DNA of 64,000 nt, taken from NCBI RefSeq assembly GCF_038096175.1, contig NZ_CP151099.1:1304501-1368500 (forward strand). The letters are read 5' to 3'. Shown here piece after piece: positions 1 through 9,770 of this stretch (position 1 is its first letter; each line of letters begins with the position of its first letter). This DNA is from Nostoc sp. UHCC 0302 (lineage in GTDB: Bacteria > Cyanobacteriota > Cyanobacteriia > Cyanobacteriales > Nostocaceae). The notes beneath the pieces were generated by a model. That model worked only from the letters and a program-made list of their open reading frames with translations. It was not told where the DNA came from and made no database searches. A program made the translations under genes and the position numbers.

Positions 1-294
1 AATTCTCTATGTCTAAATTTTGTCAACACATATCTTAATTCATTTTTAACTTTTCTTAGATTCATTACTAGAAATTTTATAGTAAATATAAATTACGACC
101 TTATTTTTAGCTAATTAGACTAGCATTATAAAAATTCAAATATAAAATTAAATTTTTGCTTTGCTTACCAGATTAATGAAGAATTAGCTTCTAGCAAAAG
201 ATGTTTTTTAAATAAATAAAAATCTATCTCCAGGTAACTTACTTAAATTTGCAAACTCGCTTAGGGTGTGTACAGCCTCTGCTAGAGGTATTGG

Positions 295-3200
295 TTGTCC
301 CAGAGCATTTTCATGCCCCATATTCATCATTCTCAGTTACGGCGTTATGGCATTGCTGTATTAATGGTCGCACTTGCATTAGTGCTAATGTTGATACTAG
401 ATACCCAGTTAGGTATGAGCAAAACGCCGTTTCTGCTGTTTTTTAGTGCTGTAATGGTGAGTGCTTGGTATGGAGGTTTACAGTCTGGTCTATTAGCAAC
501 TTTGTTGTCGGCGCTACTGAGCAATTACTTTTTCCTGATTCCGACACATACATTAAGTTTTGACCTAGCTAATGTTGTACGCATAGGTTTGTTTGCAGTC
601 CAAGGTTTGTTATTCAGTATCTTATGTGAGGCGTTAAAAACAGCTAAAGGTTGTACCGAAGCAAATCAACAGAAGCTGAAAGTGAGTGAAGAACGATTTC
701 GATTAGCATTAAGCAGTTCAGAGATCACAGTTTTTCAGCAGGATCGAGATTTGCGGTATCAGTGGATTCATAATCTTCAAGGTGCAGAAACTGTTGAAGA
801 AATACTTGGCAAATCAGACTATGAATTATTCCCAGAATCAGTAGCAGCCCAATTGATGGCAATTAAGCTGAGGGTTATAGAAACAGGAGTATCGAGCCGC
901 GAAGAAGTTTGTGTAACCCTGGGTGGAGAAGTCCGTTACTATGATTTGCTGGTGGAACCGCTAAAAGCTACAGGCGATCGCCAGATTTATGGTATCACTA
1001 GCGTGGCAGTGAATATTACAAAACGCAAGCAAGCAGAATTAGAGAACGTCAGATTACATCAGGAACTTCAGCAAGCCACTCAGTACAAAGATGAATATTT
1101 GGCGTTGCTCAATGCTTGGCTGACTAGTTCACCAGTGGCCTTGGCTTTTCTCGATACTGAACTCCGTTACGTTTATGCTAATGAAGCCTTAGCAACCATC
1201 AATGGTGTACCACGAAATCAACATATTGGTCGCACCTTGCAAGAGGTATTACCAGAATGGACATCACAAGTCGAGCCTATTCTGCGTCAGGTAATGCAGA
1301 CAAAAGAACCAATACTCAACCAGCAAGTGAGCGGTGAAACTTATCCGCCTGGGGTGTATCGTTATGGTCTTGTTAGTTATTATCCAGTATGTTTATCGGA
1401 TGGAAAGTTGTTAGGAGTCGGCATCAGCTCCATTGACATTACGCAACTAAAGCAAACTCAACAAGCTTTGCAAGAAAGCGAAGCAAAGTTTCGTAGTGTA
1501 GTAGAGTCAAACATGATTGGTATTGGCTTTTGGGAAAAAGACGGCAAAATTACAGAAGCTAATGATGCCTTACTGAATATGGTTGGTTATAGCCGTGAAG
1601 AATTAGTTGCAGGAAAACTCAACTGGAAAGACCTAACGCCGTCAGAATACCAACCACTAGATGAGCAAGCATTAACTCAACTTCAAGACAGCTCCTTTTG
1701 CACTCCTTATGAAAAGGAATATATCCGTAAAGACGGTTCACGCTTCCCAATTATGGTAGGTGCTAGTCGCTTTGAAGAGACTTTAGAGGGAGGAGCTTTC
1801 TTTGTTCTAGATATTACAAAGCACAAGCAAGCTGAGGATGCGCTGCGCTATAGCGCCCAAACTAGTAGTACACTTTCAACTTCGCTCGATTACGAGGAAA
1901 CCTTAAAACAGATTGCTCAAATCTCAGTTCCTCAATTAGCTGATTGGTGTTGTGTCGATATTTTAAATGAAGATGGTTCTATCCGGCGCTTACCTATCGC
2001 TCATGCAGATATCTCCAAAGCTGAGTTGGCGCATCAAATTGAGCAGTATGTACCAAATCTCCAGAGTGGGAGTGCGATCGCTAGAGTACTACAAACCAAG
2101 CAAGCAGAAATCATCCCTGAGTTACCTGACTCGTTACTGATGGCGACTACTCAAAGCCAAGAACACTTTCAAATTATCCGGCAGATCGGGATTAAGTCTG
2201 TGATGATTGTACCGTTGATAGCACAAGGGCGAGTACTCGGTTGCATTAGCTTTGTCGCCGCAGAATCAGGTCGTCACTACAATCAATCTGACCTAGCTTT
2301 AGCAAAGGATATTGCTGACCGCGCAGCATTAGCTGTGGAAAATGCCCGACTTTATCGAGATATCCACCAAGCTTTGGTACATTACTCCGAATCGCTGTCT
2401 CTTATAGATGCACTGCTAGCAGCAGCTCCTGTTGCTGTCTGCTTTTTGGATTGGGAACTGCGATATATCCGAATTAATCAGGTTTTAGCTGACATGAACG
2501 GTTTAAGCATAGAAGAGCATCTGGGACGCAAATTCGGGGAAGTACTACCAGATATCATGGCTCAGTTTGAGCCACAATTGCAGCGCGTGCTAGAGACAGG
2601 AGAACCTTTACTAAACGTAGAAATCAGCGGCAAGACCAGGGAAGAATCTCAACGCTTCGGCTATTGGTTGGGTAACTATTACCCAGTCTACAACGCAGTG
2701 GGCGAAACAATTGGAATTGGCATTATGATGGCAGACGTGACAGCGGCAAAGCAAACAGAAGTTGCCCTGCGCGAAAGCGAAGAAAGGTTCCGGGCGATGT
2801 TCAACCAAGCAGCTGTCGGCATTGCCCAGGTAGCGTTAGATGGGCGATTCATGCAAATTAATCCAGCGCTGTGCGAAATTACTGGTTACAGCTATGACGA
2901 GTTAATTCAGATGAATTTTGAGGAAATTACTCACCCTGATGACTTGGGAGCTGATTGGGATTATGCTCGGCGAGTATTGGCAAAGGAAATTAGTGGTTAT
3001 TCTTTAGAGAAGCGCTACATCTGCAAAGATGGTTCAATCATTTGGATCAACCTGACTGCATCAGCCGTTTGGGATGCTAATGGAAAACCGAAGTATGCAG
3101 TGGGCATTATTGAGGATATCAGCAAACGCAAACGGGCTGAAGTAGCACAAAACTTTTTAGTTGAAACCAGCACCATACTAGCTGCTTCATTGGATTATGA

Positions 3201-5382
3201 AATTACCCTGACTGAGGTGGCTAACTTGGTAGTTCCTACCTTAGCTGATTCTTGTATTGTTGATATTTTTCAGCAAGATTGGTCACTTCAACAGATTGAG
3301 ATTGCAACTGTCGAACCTGCGAAACGAAGTATCTTAGAAGAATTACGACGGCGTTATCCACCCAAATGCGAAGCAGCAAATTCTCTGTTGCAGAAGGTGC
3401 GCCAGGGACAATCTGTTTTTTATCCCGAATTTTTAGACTCTACTCTGATAGAAATTGCTCAAGACGAAGAACATCAGCAATTGCTGCAAAGCTTGGGTAT
3501 TCGTTCTTTAATGATCATTCCTCTGCATTCGCGTGGGCAAGTATTCGGAATGATTTCTTTTATCACAGCCGTCTCAGGCCGTCGCTATGAACAGGCAGAC
3601 TTAGCTTTAGCAGAAGATGTTGCTCGCCGCGCTGCTACGGCAATTGACAACGCCAGGCTTTACCAAGAAACCCAGCAGGCAATACAAGCCGCTGAGCGAG
3701 CCGTCAATCGTACGGCCTTGTTACAAAGAATTACCGCAGCTCTTTCAGAAGCGATAACTCCGCAACAGGTAGCTGATGTTGTCGTGAACCAGGGAACCGC
3801 TGCTTTGCGAGCCACAGGTGGTTCAGTTGTTTTACTGGGTGAGCGAGGCACTTCCCTGAAAGTTATACAAGCAATTGGCTATCCGGAATTATTTATTGAT
3901 GCTTGGACAAGTTACCCTCAGAATATTTCTGTGCCAACAACAGAAGCAATTAGAACTGGGCAGCCGATTTTTTTAGAAAATGCAGAAGCCTTGCTGAGCA
4001 AATTTCCCCATTTAGCAGATGCTTTAAGAATCATGGGACATTGTGCCTTTACTGCTATTCCATTAATGGTAAAGGGAAAAGTGATTGGAGCGATGGGATT
4101 AAGCTTTGCTACTGCACAAGTATTTAATGAAGAAGAACGGGGATTTATTTTGACTTTAGGGCAGCAGTGCGCCCAAGCGATCGCTCGCGCTCAACTTTAC
4201 GAAGCCGAACAGACTGCACGGGAACAAGCTGAAACAACTAACCGTATTAAGGATGAATTCCTCGCTGTCCTTTCTCATGAACTCAGAACTCCCCTGAATC
4301 CTATCCTTGGTTGGGCAAAGTTACTCAGAACTCGTCAGTACGACCGACCTACTACAGTTAAAGCTCTGGAAACAATTGAGCGCAATGCCAAGTTACAAGC
4401 TCAACTCATTGAAGATTTGTTAGATGTTTCGCGGATTTTACGAGGTAAGCTCAGTCTTAATATCTATGCGGTAGATTTGAGTGCGACAATTGCCGCAGCA
4501 TTAGAAACGGTGCGTTTAGCAGCAGAAGCCAAGTCAATTCAAATTCAAATGCTCCTGAGTGAAAATGTCGGTCAGGTGATGGGCGATAGCGATCGCTTAC
4601 AACAGGTAATCTGGAATCTGGTCTCAAATGCTGTTAAATTTACACCTTCAGGAGGACGGGTAGAAGTACGTCTAGAACAAGTTGAGTTTGATGCCCAAAT
4701 CCAGGTAATTGATACAGGTAAAGGCATCATCCCAGAATTTCTACCTTACGTCTTTGAATACTTCCGGCAAGCAGATTCTAAAACAACTAGGGCATATGGC
4801 GGACTGGGGCTAGGATTGGCTATTGTGCGCCATCTAGTTGAACTGCATGGTGGTACTGTTACCGCAGAGAGTGCCGGAGAAGGACAGGGAGCAACTTTTA
4901 CAGTCAAGCTGCCTTTATTAAAAAATTCTGAGCTGCAACTAGTGAGTGCTGAGTCTTCCCCTCTAGAACGCAGTCAACAAGATTCCTTACTTGCTGGAGT
5001 GCAAATCTTGCACGTAGACGATCAAGCTGATGTCCGGGAGTTTTTTAGCTTTGCACTCGACCAGTATGGGGCGACTGTAACGACGGTTGCATCAGCAAGT
5101 GAAGCGCTAGAAGTTTTAGCCCAGTTTAAGCCAGATATATTATTGAGTGATATTGGTATGCCGATAATGGATGGCTATATGTTGCTGCGGGAAATTAGAA
5201 CATGGTCACCAGAGCAAGGCGGACAAATTCCGGCGATCGCTTTGACTGCCTATGCTGGTGAAATTGACTACAACCAAGCATTAGCCGCAGGTTTTCAAAA
5301 GCACGTTCGTAAGCCAGTCGATCCGCTGGAGTTAGCTACAGCGATCGCTAATCTCATCGGACGCAATCAATCATCAACTTGA
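295..5382 (+). CDS. Multi-PAS/GAF hybrid histidine kinase with DUF4118 membrane domain and C-terminal receiver
   Basis: A 1695-residue membrane-anchored hybrid sensor kinase. Domains in order: hydrophobic DUF4118/KdpD-like segments at about residues 17-110; three PAS domains (about 130-250, 265-385, 390-510); GAF (about 520-690); two PAS domains (about 700-950); two GAF domains (about 960-1310); HisKA with the H-box VLSHELRTPLNP near residue 1328; HATPase_c with the GGLGLGLAIV box; and a receiver with acceptor Asp near 1618 in DILLSDIGMP. It should autophosphorylate and pass the phosphate to its own receiver; no separate regulator lies beside it. The chosen TTG start has GAGG about 7 nt upstream, but an ATG six codons later (313) is also possible. 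The 294 nt before it are AT-rich with no gene seen. The ligand cannot be read from sequence. Confidence 0.93.
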   Translation: MSQSIFMPHIHHSQLRRYGIAVLMVALALVLMLILDTQLGMSKTPFLLFFSAVMVSAWYGGLQSGLLATLLSALLSNYFFLIPTHTLSFDLANVVRIGLFAVQGLLFSILCEALKTAKGCTEANQQKLKVSEERFRLALSSSEITVFQQDRDLRYQWIHNLQGAETVEEILGKSDYELFPESVAAQLMAIKLRVIETGVSSREEVCVTLGGEVRYYDLLVEPLKATGDRQIYGITSVAVNITKRKQAELENVRLHQELQQATQYKDEYLALLNAWLTSSPVALAFLDTELRYVYANEALATINGVPRNQHIGRTLQEVLPEWTSQVEPILRQVMQTKEPILNQQVSGETYPPGVYRYGLVSYYPVCLSDGKLLGVGISSIDITQLKQTQQALQESEAKFRSVVESNMIGIGFWEKDGKITEANDALLNMVGYSREELVAGKLNWKDLTPSEYQPLDEQALTQLQDSSFCTPYEKEYIRKDGSRFPIMVGASRFEETLEGGAFFVLDITKHKQAEDALRYSAQTSSTLSTSLDYEETLKQIAQISVPQLADWCCVDILNEDGSIRRLPIAHADISKAELAHQIEQYVPNLQSGSAIARVLQTKQAEIIPELPDSLLMATTQSQEHFQIIRQIGIKSVMIVPLIAQGRVLGCISFVAAESGRHYNQSDLALAKDIADRAALAVENARLYRDIHQALVHYSESLSLIDALLAAAPVAVCFLDWELRYIRINQVLADMNGLSIEEHLGRKFGEVLPDIMAQFEPQLQRVLETGEPLLNVEISGKTREESQRFGYWLGNYYPVYNAVGETIGIGIMMADVTAAKQTEVALRESEERFRAMFNQAAVGIAQVALDGRFMQINPALCEITGYSYDELIQMNFEEITHPDDLGADWDYARRVLAKEISGYSLEKRYICKDGSIIWINLTASAVWDANGKPKYAVGIIEDISKRKRAEVAQNFLVETSTILAASLDYEITLTEVANLVVPTLADSCIVDIFQQDWSLQQIEIATVEPAKRSILEELRRRYPPKCEAANSLLQKVRQGQSVFYPEFLDSTLIEIAQDEEHQQLLQSLGIRSLMIIPLHSRGQVFGMISFITAVSGRRYEQADLALAEDVARRAATAIDNARLYQETQQAIQAAERAVNRTALLQRITAALSEAITPQQVADVVVNQGTAALRATGGSVVLLGERGTSLKVIQAIGYPELFIDAWTSYPQNISVPTTEAIRTGQPIFLENAEALLSKFPHLADALRIMGHCAFTAIPLMVKGKVIGAMGLSFATAQVFNEEERGFILTLGQQCAQAIARAQLYEAEQTAREQAETTNRIKDEFLAVLSHELRTPLNPILGWAKLLRTRQYDRPTTVKALETIERNAKLQAQLIEDLLDVSRILRGKLSLNIYAVDLSATIAAALETVRLAAEAKSIQIQMLLSENVGQVMGDSDRLQQVIWNLVSNAVKFTPSGGRVEVRLEQVEFDAQIQVIDTGKGIIPEFLPYVFEYFRQADSKTTRAYGGLGLGLAIVRHLVELHGGTVTAESAGEGQGATFTVKLPLLKNSELQLVSAESSPLERSQQDSLLAGVQILHVDDQADVREFFSFALDQYGATVTTVASASEALEVLAQFKPDILLSDIGMPIMDGYMLLREIRTWSPEQGGQIPAIALTAYAGEIDYNQALAAGFQKHVRKPVDPLELATAIANLIGRNQSST

Positions 5383-5576
5383 TATTACAACCTCAATACA
5401 GTTCGGTTATTCAAAAATATCATTGAATTTTGATATATTCATAGGTCAACTTTTACACTCAATTATTAAGAGTAATTTTATTTGTCAACCTGAGCCGAAC
5501 CGTATTAAGGTATTAGCGAGATTTAAGATTAGAAAACTAGAATTTCTAGTTTAATTGTTGCCCATCCTGTCTTCTA

Positions 5577-5723
5577 CTAGGAGAAAGTCAGGCTACCTTT
5601 GGGAGTTTCGATTGGAAAATCTTTATCCAAAGAATTACCCTTACCGAAACCTTGGGTTAAGGTTTCGACTGCACCATAAGTAGCAAGTTTCGGCTGAGTG
5701 TAGGGTTTTTTGTTAGAAGTCAT
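5577..5723 (-). CDS. Lasso-peptide-precursor-like small protein (orphan RiPP leader/core)
   Basis: A 48-codon gene with ATG and a purine-rich GAGA upstream. Leader-like half: Y8-xx-P11-x-L13 then Y16-G17, ending LTQ before a Gly. If cut before Gly25, Thr23 sits at -2, Tyr8 at -17, Pro11 at -14 and Leu13 at -12, which are the positions known for binding of lasso leaders by the RRE protein. The candidate core is 24 residues, starting GFGKGNSLD, so Gly1 could form a macrolactam with Asp9, a usual ring size. No B1/RRE, B2 protease or asparagine-synthetase-like cyclase lies in the window, so the machinery, if any, is elsewhere. Reading is direct; the function is inferred from motif spacing. It could instead belong to another RiPP family using a similar leader. 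Confidence 0.6.
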   Translation of the reverse strand: MTSNKKPYTQPKLATYGAVETLTQGFGKGNSLDKDFPIETPKGSLTFS

Positions 5724-6177
5724 GGTTTTCTCTATTGCTGATTTTTGGTTTGTTTATTTTTAAGATTGGCTTAATCAATCCTGAGTGATTTTAACATTAC
5801 ACCTTCTCTGTGACAATTAAATTCACTATATTGATTTTCTAATTTTTATGATAAAAACAATTAATATTATTTAGTTTATTTATAATATCAAATAGCTGTA
5901 TATTAGTTGCTTCGCTTCCTAAAATAAGTGAGAAATTCATATTCTTATATAGTTAAACACTGCTAAAGTTTCTGTTTAATATTCAGTAATATCATTTAGT
6001 TGGTAATTGATAAAATTGACTCTCTTTCCTGAAAAGCAACCTTGATTAGTGGTGAATTCCTATTTTCTCTTTACTGATACTGCTGAAACCACCACAAAAT
6101 CCTACTTTTACAATCTGAGCGTCTTTTACCAATACATCTAAGCATTTGCGCTTACACAAAACTAGAAACTGCATATT
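5724..6177. other. Gene-free AT-rich spacer
   Basis: No convincing frame on either strand. It must hold the promoter of the leftward small peptide gene and of the rightward channel gene, but no clear -35/-10 pair stands out. Confidence 0.5.
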
Positions 6178-6282
6178 ATGGGACAAAATGCAACAATAAA
6201 TGCAAATTCTTTCTTAGTTTGTGGATTAGGTAACCTGGGTCAGTATTGCGTATCCGTACTGAAAGAGTTTGGAGTGAAAGTA
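6178..6282 (+). pseudogene. 5' fragment of TrkA/ion-channel gene, interrupted by IS630-type element
   Basis: Thirty-five codons starting at ATG and reading into a Rossmann start (FLVCGLGNLGQYCVSVLKEFGVKV), the GxGxxG nucleotide-binding turn of a TrkA-N (RCK) lobe. The frame then runs into the insertion sequence and stops within a few codons. Removing the element plus one TA joins codon 35 (GTA) in frame to AAT of the downstream fragment, giving GVKVNAIEIANI, the normal continuation of the beta-alpha-beta fold. The intact gene would encode about 583 residues. Confidence 0.85.
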
Positions 6283-6358
6283 AGTAGGTAGGTGCCAAAA
6301 AAGTCAGCTATGTTAAGATATGTAAAGACTGATAATGCATCTACAAGGTAGTTGGTGT

Positions 6359-6814
6359 ATGGGTGCGCGTTTAAGGGTATTTCTGACTCCTGAGCAAGAC
6401 CAAACTTTACTAAATCTGAGAAAACAGGATGTACCACAGAAAGTCAAAGACAGGGCGGAAATAATCAGGCTAAATGCACATGGTTGGTATGTAGAGAAGA
6501 TAGCAGATCACTTTGATTGTCACAAAAAAACAGTCACAAAAGTTTTGCATCAATGGCAAAAACTGGGCACAGAAGGGCTTTGGGAATCTCCTGGGCGAGG
6601 GGGGAAACCAAAGTGGCTTGAGGATGACATGATATTTTTAGAAGAATGCCTCAGAAACGAGCCACGCACATACAATAGTTCTCAGTTAGCTTTGAAGTTG
6701 AAAACAGAACGCAACGTTGAGATGAGTGCCGACAGATTAAGACGGGTACTCAAAAAAAGGGGGTCGATTGGAAACGGACAAGGAAAAGCCATAAAGGAAA
6801 ACAAGACCCAGTAG
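6359..6814 (+). CDS. IS630 transposase, N-terminal frame (OrfA)
   Basis: Encodes the helix-turn-helix DNA-binding part of an IS630-type transposase: RAEIIRLNAHGWYVEKIADHF and the second helix KKTVTKVLHQWQKLG, followed by the WLEDD and RRVLKKRG segments. ATG at 6359 (MGARLRVFLTPEQ) fits the family start and has AAGG upstream; an earlier in-frame ATG at 6335 is less likely. The frame stops at TAG 6812-6814, but the true continuation (WKRTRKSHKGKQDP) lies in the -1 frame from an A7G5 run at 6752-6763. This suggests programmed -1 frameshifting, or a single-base indel if the copy is dead. Confidence 0.85.
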   Translation: MGARLRVFLTPEQDQTLLNLRKQDVPQKVKDRAEIIRLNAHGWYVEKIADHFDCHKKTVTKVLHQWQKLGTEGLWESPGRGGKPKWLEDDMIFLEECLRNEPRTYNSSQLALKLKTERNVEMSADRLRRVLKKRGSIGNGQGKAIKENKTQ

Positions 6815-6843
6815 CACGAGCAAACAAGCAAGCAGACCTAGAC

Positions 6844-7413
6844 ATGTTGGAATTAGCTGCTGCCACTGGTGAAATAGACCTGAAATACCTAGACGAGTCA
6901 GGGTTCTGTATGTGGAGCGAACCTAGTTATACATATTACTTTAGAGGTGAGCAAAAACGGTTAGAACAGACTAAACGCCGTGGTCGCAGATTAAGTATTA
7001 TCGGGCTTCTCCAACCTTTAATCAGTTTTGTTTACGGTTTAGTTATCGGTGGTGTTGACCGTAAATCTTATATAGAAATGATGGAGAAAGAAGCCAAACA
7101 AGCCCAAGAAACTGGACGTATCAGCGTGATTGTGCAAGATAACGGGCCAATACATCGCTGCCAAGAAGTTCAACAATTGTGGAAAAAATGGGAAAGTCAG
7201 GGTTTGTACATCTTTTTTCTCCCGAAATATTGCTCAGAAATGAATCCAATTGAATTGGAATGGCAACATCTCAAGAAAGATGAGTTATCCGGGCAAGCAT
7301 TTGATGATGAGCTAGATCTCGCTTACGCCGTCATCAATGGTGTTCAAGCTAGAGGAAAAAAAAACAATCACAACACACATCGTGTAAAATTTAGCTCTAG
7401 ATTATCAACTTAA
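6844..7413 (+). CDS. IS630 transposase, catalytic DDE frame (OrfB)
   Basis: Holds the DDE nuclease core: first Asp in LKYLDESGF, second in VIVQDNGPIH, and Glu in EMNPIELEWQHLKKDEL. The frame is open upstream of this ATG to the A7G5 run, so the functional protein is probably an OrfA-OrfB fusion made by -1 slippage, not an independent product from this start. The catalytic triad is intact, so the element may still move. The last residues are basic and unremarkable. Confidence 0.85.
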   Translation: MLELAAATGEIDLKYLDESGFCMWSEPSYTYYFRGEQKRLEQTKRRGRRLSIIGLLQPLISFVYGLVIGGVDRKSYIEMMEKEAKQAQETGRISVIVQDNGPIHRCQEVQQLWKKWESQGLYIFFLPKYCSEMNPIELEWQHLKKDELSGQAFDDELDLAYAVINGVQARGKKNNHNTHRVKFSSRLST

Positions 7414-7455
7414 GATTTTGTTACATAGTAGAAAATTTCGGTGCCTACCTACTTA

Positions 7456-9102
7456 AATGCTATTGAAATTGCCAATATCCAAAAATGGGAGATTCCAGAC
7501 TTACCTGATTTAGTAGACAAGCTGGTAATTGGTGACTGTCGTCAACTCAAGATATTAGAACAAGCAGGAATTCGGCAGTGTCGGGCAATTCTGATTGTAA
7601 CCAGTGATGAGCGCGTGAATATTGCAGCGGCATTTGCGGCGCGATCGCTCAATCCCAACGTTCGTTTAGTCATCCGGTCAGCGCAAGAAAATCTCAATGA
7701 GTTACTACGTGAAAATCTCGGTAACTTTGTCGCCTTTGAAGCCACGCAGTTACCAGCCAAAAGCTTCGCCCTCGCAGCCTTCAGCAGTGAAACCAGAGGA
7801 TTATTCACTTTAGAAAATCGGTTACTACGAGTCATCAGAGTGCCAATAGACGTTTCTCATCGTTGGTGCAAATGTCCGCAACTTTACGAAATTAATAATA
7901 ATTCCCGCCGAATTATTACCCACAGCAGAGCCGGAAAACCTCTACCAAAAGGATTCTATCAATGGGAGCCAAATGCTCAAATCCTCCCAGGAGACACCAT
8001 TGCCTATATTGAAGTCACAGAAAACCTAGTTGCTCGGCCAGCACGACCTGTTAATAGTATCAGGCAATTCTGGAGTGGAATCACCACTAACATAAAGTGG
8101 AAAAATCTCCGCAACAAGCTGACGCAATTTTGGGAGGAAGCTAGCCAAACTCGGCGTGTCGGTATAGTTAGCGGTATTTTGCTCATTAGTCTCTTTTTAT
8201 CTGGGATGCTGTTGTACAAACTGCAATATCCTAAAATCAGCTGGCAAGATGCTCTGAATGTTTCGCTAGTTCTGAGTGTCGGCGGCTACGACAACCTATT
8301 TGGACAATTACAAATACCCTTCCCGATTCCTTGGTGGCTGCATCTATTTAGTATCAGCCTAACCGTAGCGGGTACAGTTTTTGTGGGAATTCTCTATGCA
8401 ATCATGACTGAACGCATCTTAGCTGCGAGATTCCAGTTTTCTCGGCGTCGTCTCCCAGTTCCTAAAGCTGACCATGTGGTACTGATTGGTTTGGGAAGAG
8501 TAGGTCAACGAGTGGCAACTTTGCTACAAGAACTCAATCAAACATTAGTCGGTGTTCACCCTACCGACTTGGAACCAGGCGTATTATCCCAGATGCCGCT
8601 AATTCTGGGGAATATCAAAAATGCTCTGAGTAGAATTAATATTACTACTGCCAAAAGCGTGATTGTTGTCACCGATGACGAAGTTGCAAACTTGGAAATT
8701 GGCTTAAAAGCTTATGCTGTTAATCCTACAGCCAACCTAGTAATTCGTACCTTCGACCCGCGTTTTAGCGAGAATGTAGCACGACTGTTGCCCTATGCTA
8801 GAGTTTTAAACGTGTATGCATTGGCGGCTGAAGCTTTTGCTGCTGCTGCATTTGGTGAAAACATCCTGAATCTGTTTCGCTTAAACAGTCAAACCACACT
8901 TGTGACTGAATATCAGATAGAAGCAGATGATACCCTCAACGGTAAATTACTAGCGGAAATTGCTTATGGTTATGGGTTAGTACCAATTCTCTATACTATG
9001 ACTGCATATCAAACTACTAAGTTTATGCCCTCTGATGATATTAAGCTGACAGTAGGCGATCGCTTAGTGGTTTTAGCCACAATTGAAGGACTGCACGAGT
9101 AG
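7456..9102 (+). pseudogene. 3' fragment of two-lobed TrkA-N/ion-channel NAD-binding protein
   Basis: Continuation of the interrupted gene, 549 codons including the stop. Order: rest of the first TrkA-N lobe (VTSDERVNIAAAFAAR), a TrkA-C-like stretch, then two membrane helices (about VGIVSGILLISLFLSGMLL and LFSISLTVAGTVFVGILYAI) around a pore-like loop SVGGYDNLFG, and a second TrkA-N lobe starting VVLIGLGRVGQRVA. The loop lacks the canonical TVGYGD potassium filter, so ion selectivity is uncertain. A GTG inside the IS end (7441) could start a shortened protein, but no ribosome site precedes it and the first nucleotide-binding turn would be missing. Likely role before disruption: ligand-gated cation channel in the inner membrane. 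Confidence 0.8.
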
Positions 9103-9113
9103 AACGGGGAATT

Positions 9114-9347
9114 TTGGCAACTCGTCAATGGTTGGTACGAGTCGAAAAAGCTTTTTCATCAGAAGCAGCCTTTGAAGGTGCAGCAGTCATCGCTCGTGTT
9201 TCTGGTTGTGATATGCACTTAGCCAGAACTTTAATGAACCAATTGCCAGGAACTCTCCAGTATCCACTTTATAAACATCAAGCACATCGTTTGGTGAGCG
9301 AATTGAGTAAAGTCCAAGTATCGGCTCAGATAATTCGGACTGTTTGA
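9114..9347 (+). CDS. Conserved small hypothetical protein downstream of the channel gene
   Basis: A 77-residue protein with a TTG start, preceded by GGGGA. It begins 11 nt after the channel gene's stop, so the two were probably co-transcribed, and the IS630 insertion may be polar on it. The sequence is soluble, with no membrane segment or signal: a basic N-terminus, then MHLARTLMNQLPGTLQYPLY and HRLVSELSKVQVSAQII, suggesting an alternating alpha/beta fold. No family is recognised. Context hints at a partner of the channel, but that is inference. Confidence 0.6.
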   Translation: MATRQWLVRVEKAFSSEAAFEGAAVIARVSGCDMHLARTLMNQLPGTLQYPLYKHQAHRLVSELSKVQVSAQIIRTV

Positions 9348-9770
9348 CAATCTCCAATTACGATTGATTAGAAGTGAGAGTGGATTTCCACTGGGGTTAA
9401 GCACGGTAAAACTGTGGAGTCGAGCTATAAACTATGCAGATAAACATCAGCGAGAATATCAAAATTTACCAATTGAGGAGAAAGAATCTTATAAAAGGAT
9501 GTAAATGACTAGGTAATGCTACACAATAGCTACTAGGATGAAATCAGCTATATTTATCTACCTTGCGATGATCCGGTTCGTCGTGAGGCGATTAGCATAA
9601 AATTTGACCCCTCAGAACTTGTCAAACACCCTCTTAAAGATGAATAACCATTACCAAAATTATCTATTTTTGATATAACTAGCTGCTAGCTAAAAACTTT
9701 AACAGTATTTAACCATACTAGTAACCTAATAATTGTATATTTTGAAAATTCATGGCTCAGATAGAAAATC
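9348..9770. other. Spacer with one weak frame
   Basis: Mostly AT-rich. One frame, TTG 9364 to TAA 9504 (46 residues, including LWSRAINYADKHQREYQNLP), looks protein-like and may be the tail of a lost gene, but no start site or family supports it. Confidence 0.35.

Larger units (their letters stand above)
6283..7453 (+). mobile_element. IS630-family insertion sequence, 1171 bp, with TA target duplication
   Basis: Ends are inverted repeats, AGTAGGTAGGTGCC on the left and AGTAGGTAGGCACC (reverse complement of the right end), matching at 12 of 14 positions, with weaker similarity running inward. TA dinucleotides flank it at 6281-6282 and 7454-7455, the target duplication typical of IS630/Tc1-type elements. 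It carries a two-frame transposase. The clean in-frame join of the host gene after excision confirms the boundaries. Confidence 0.92.
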
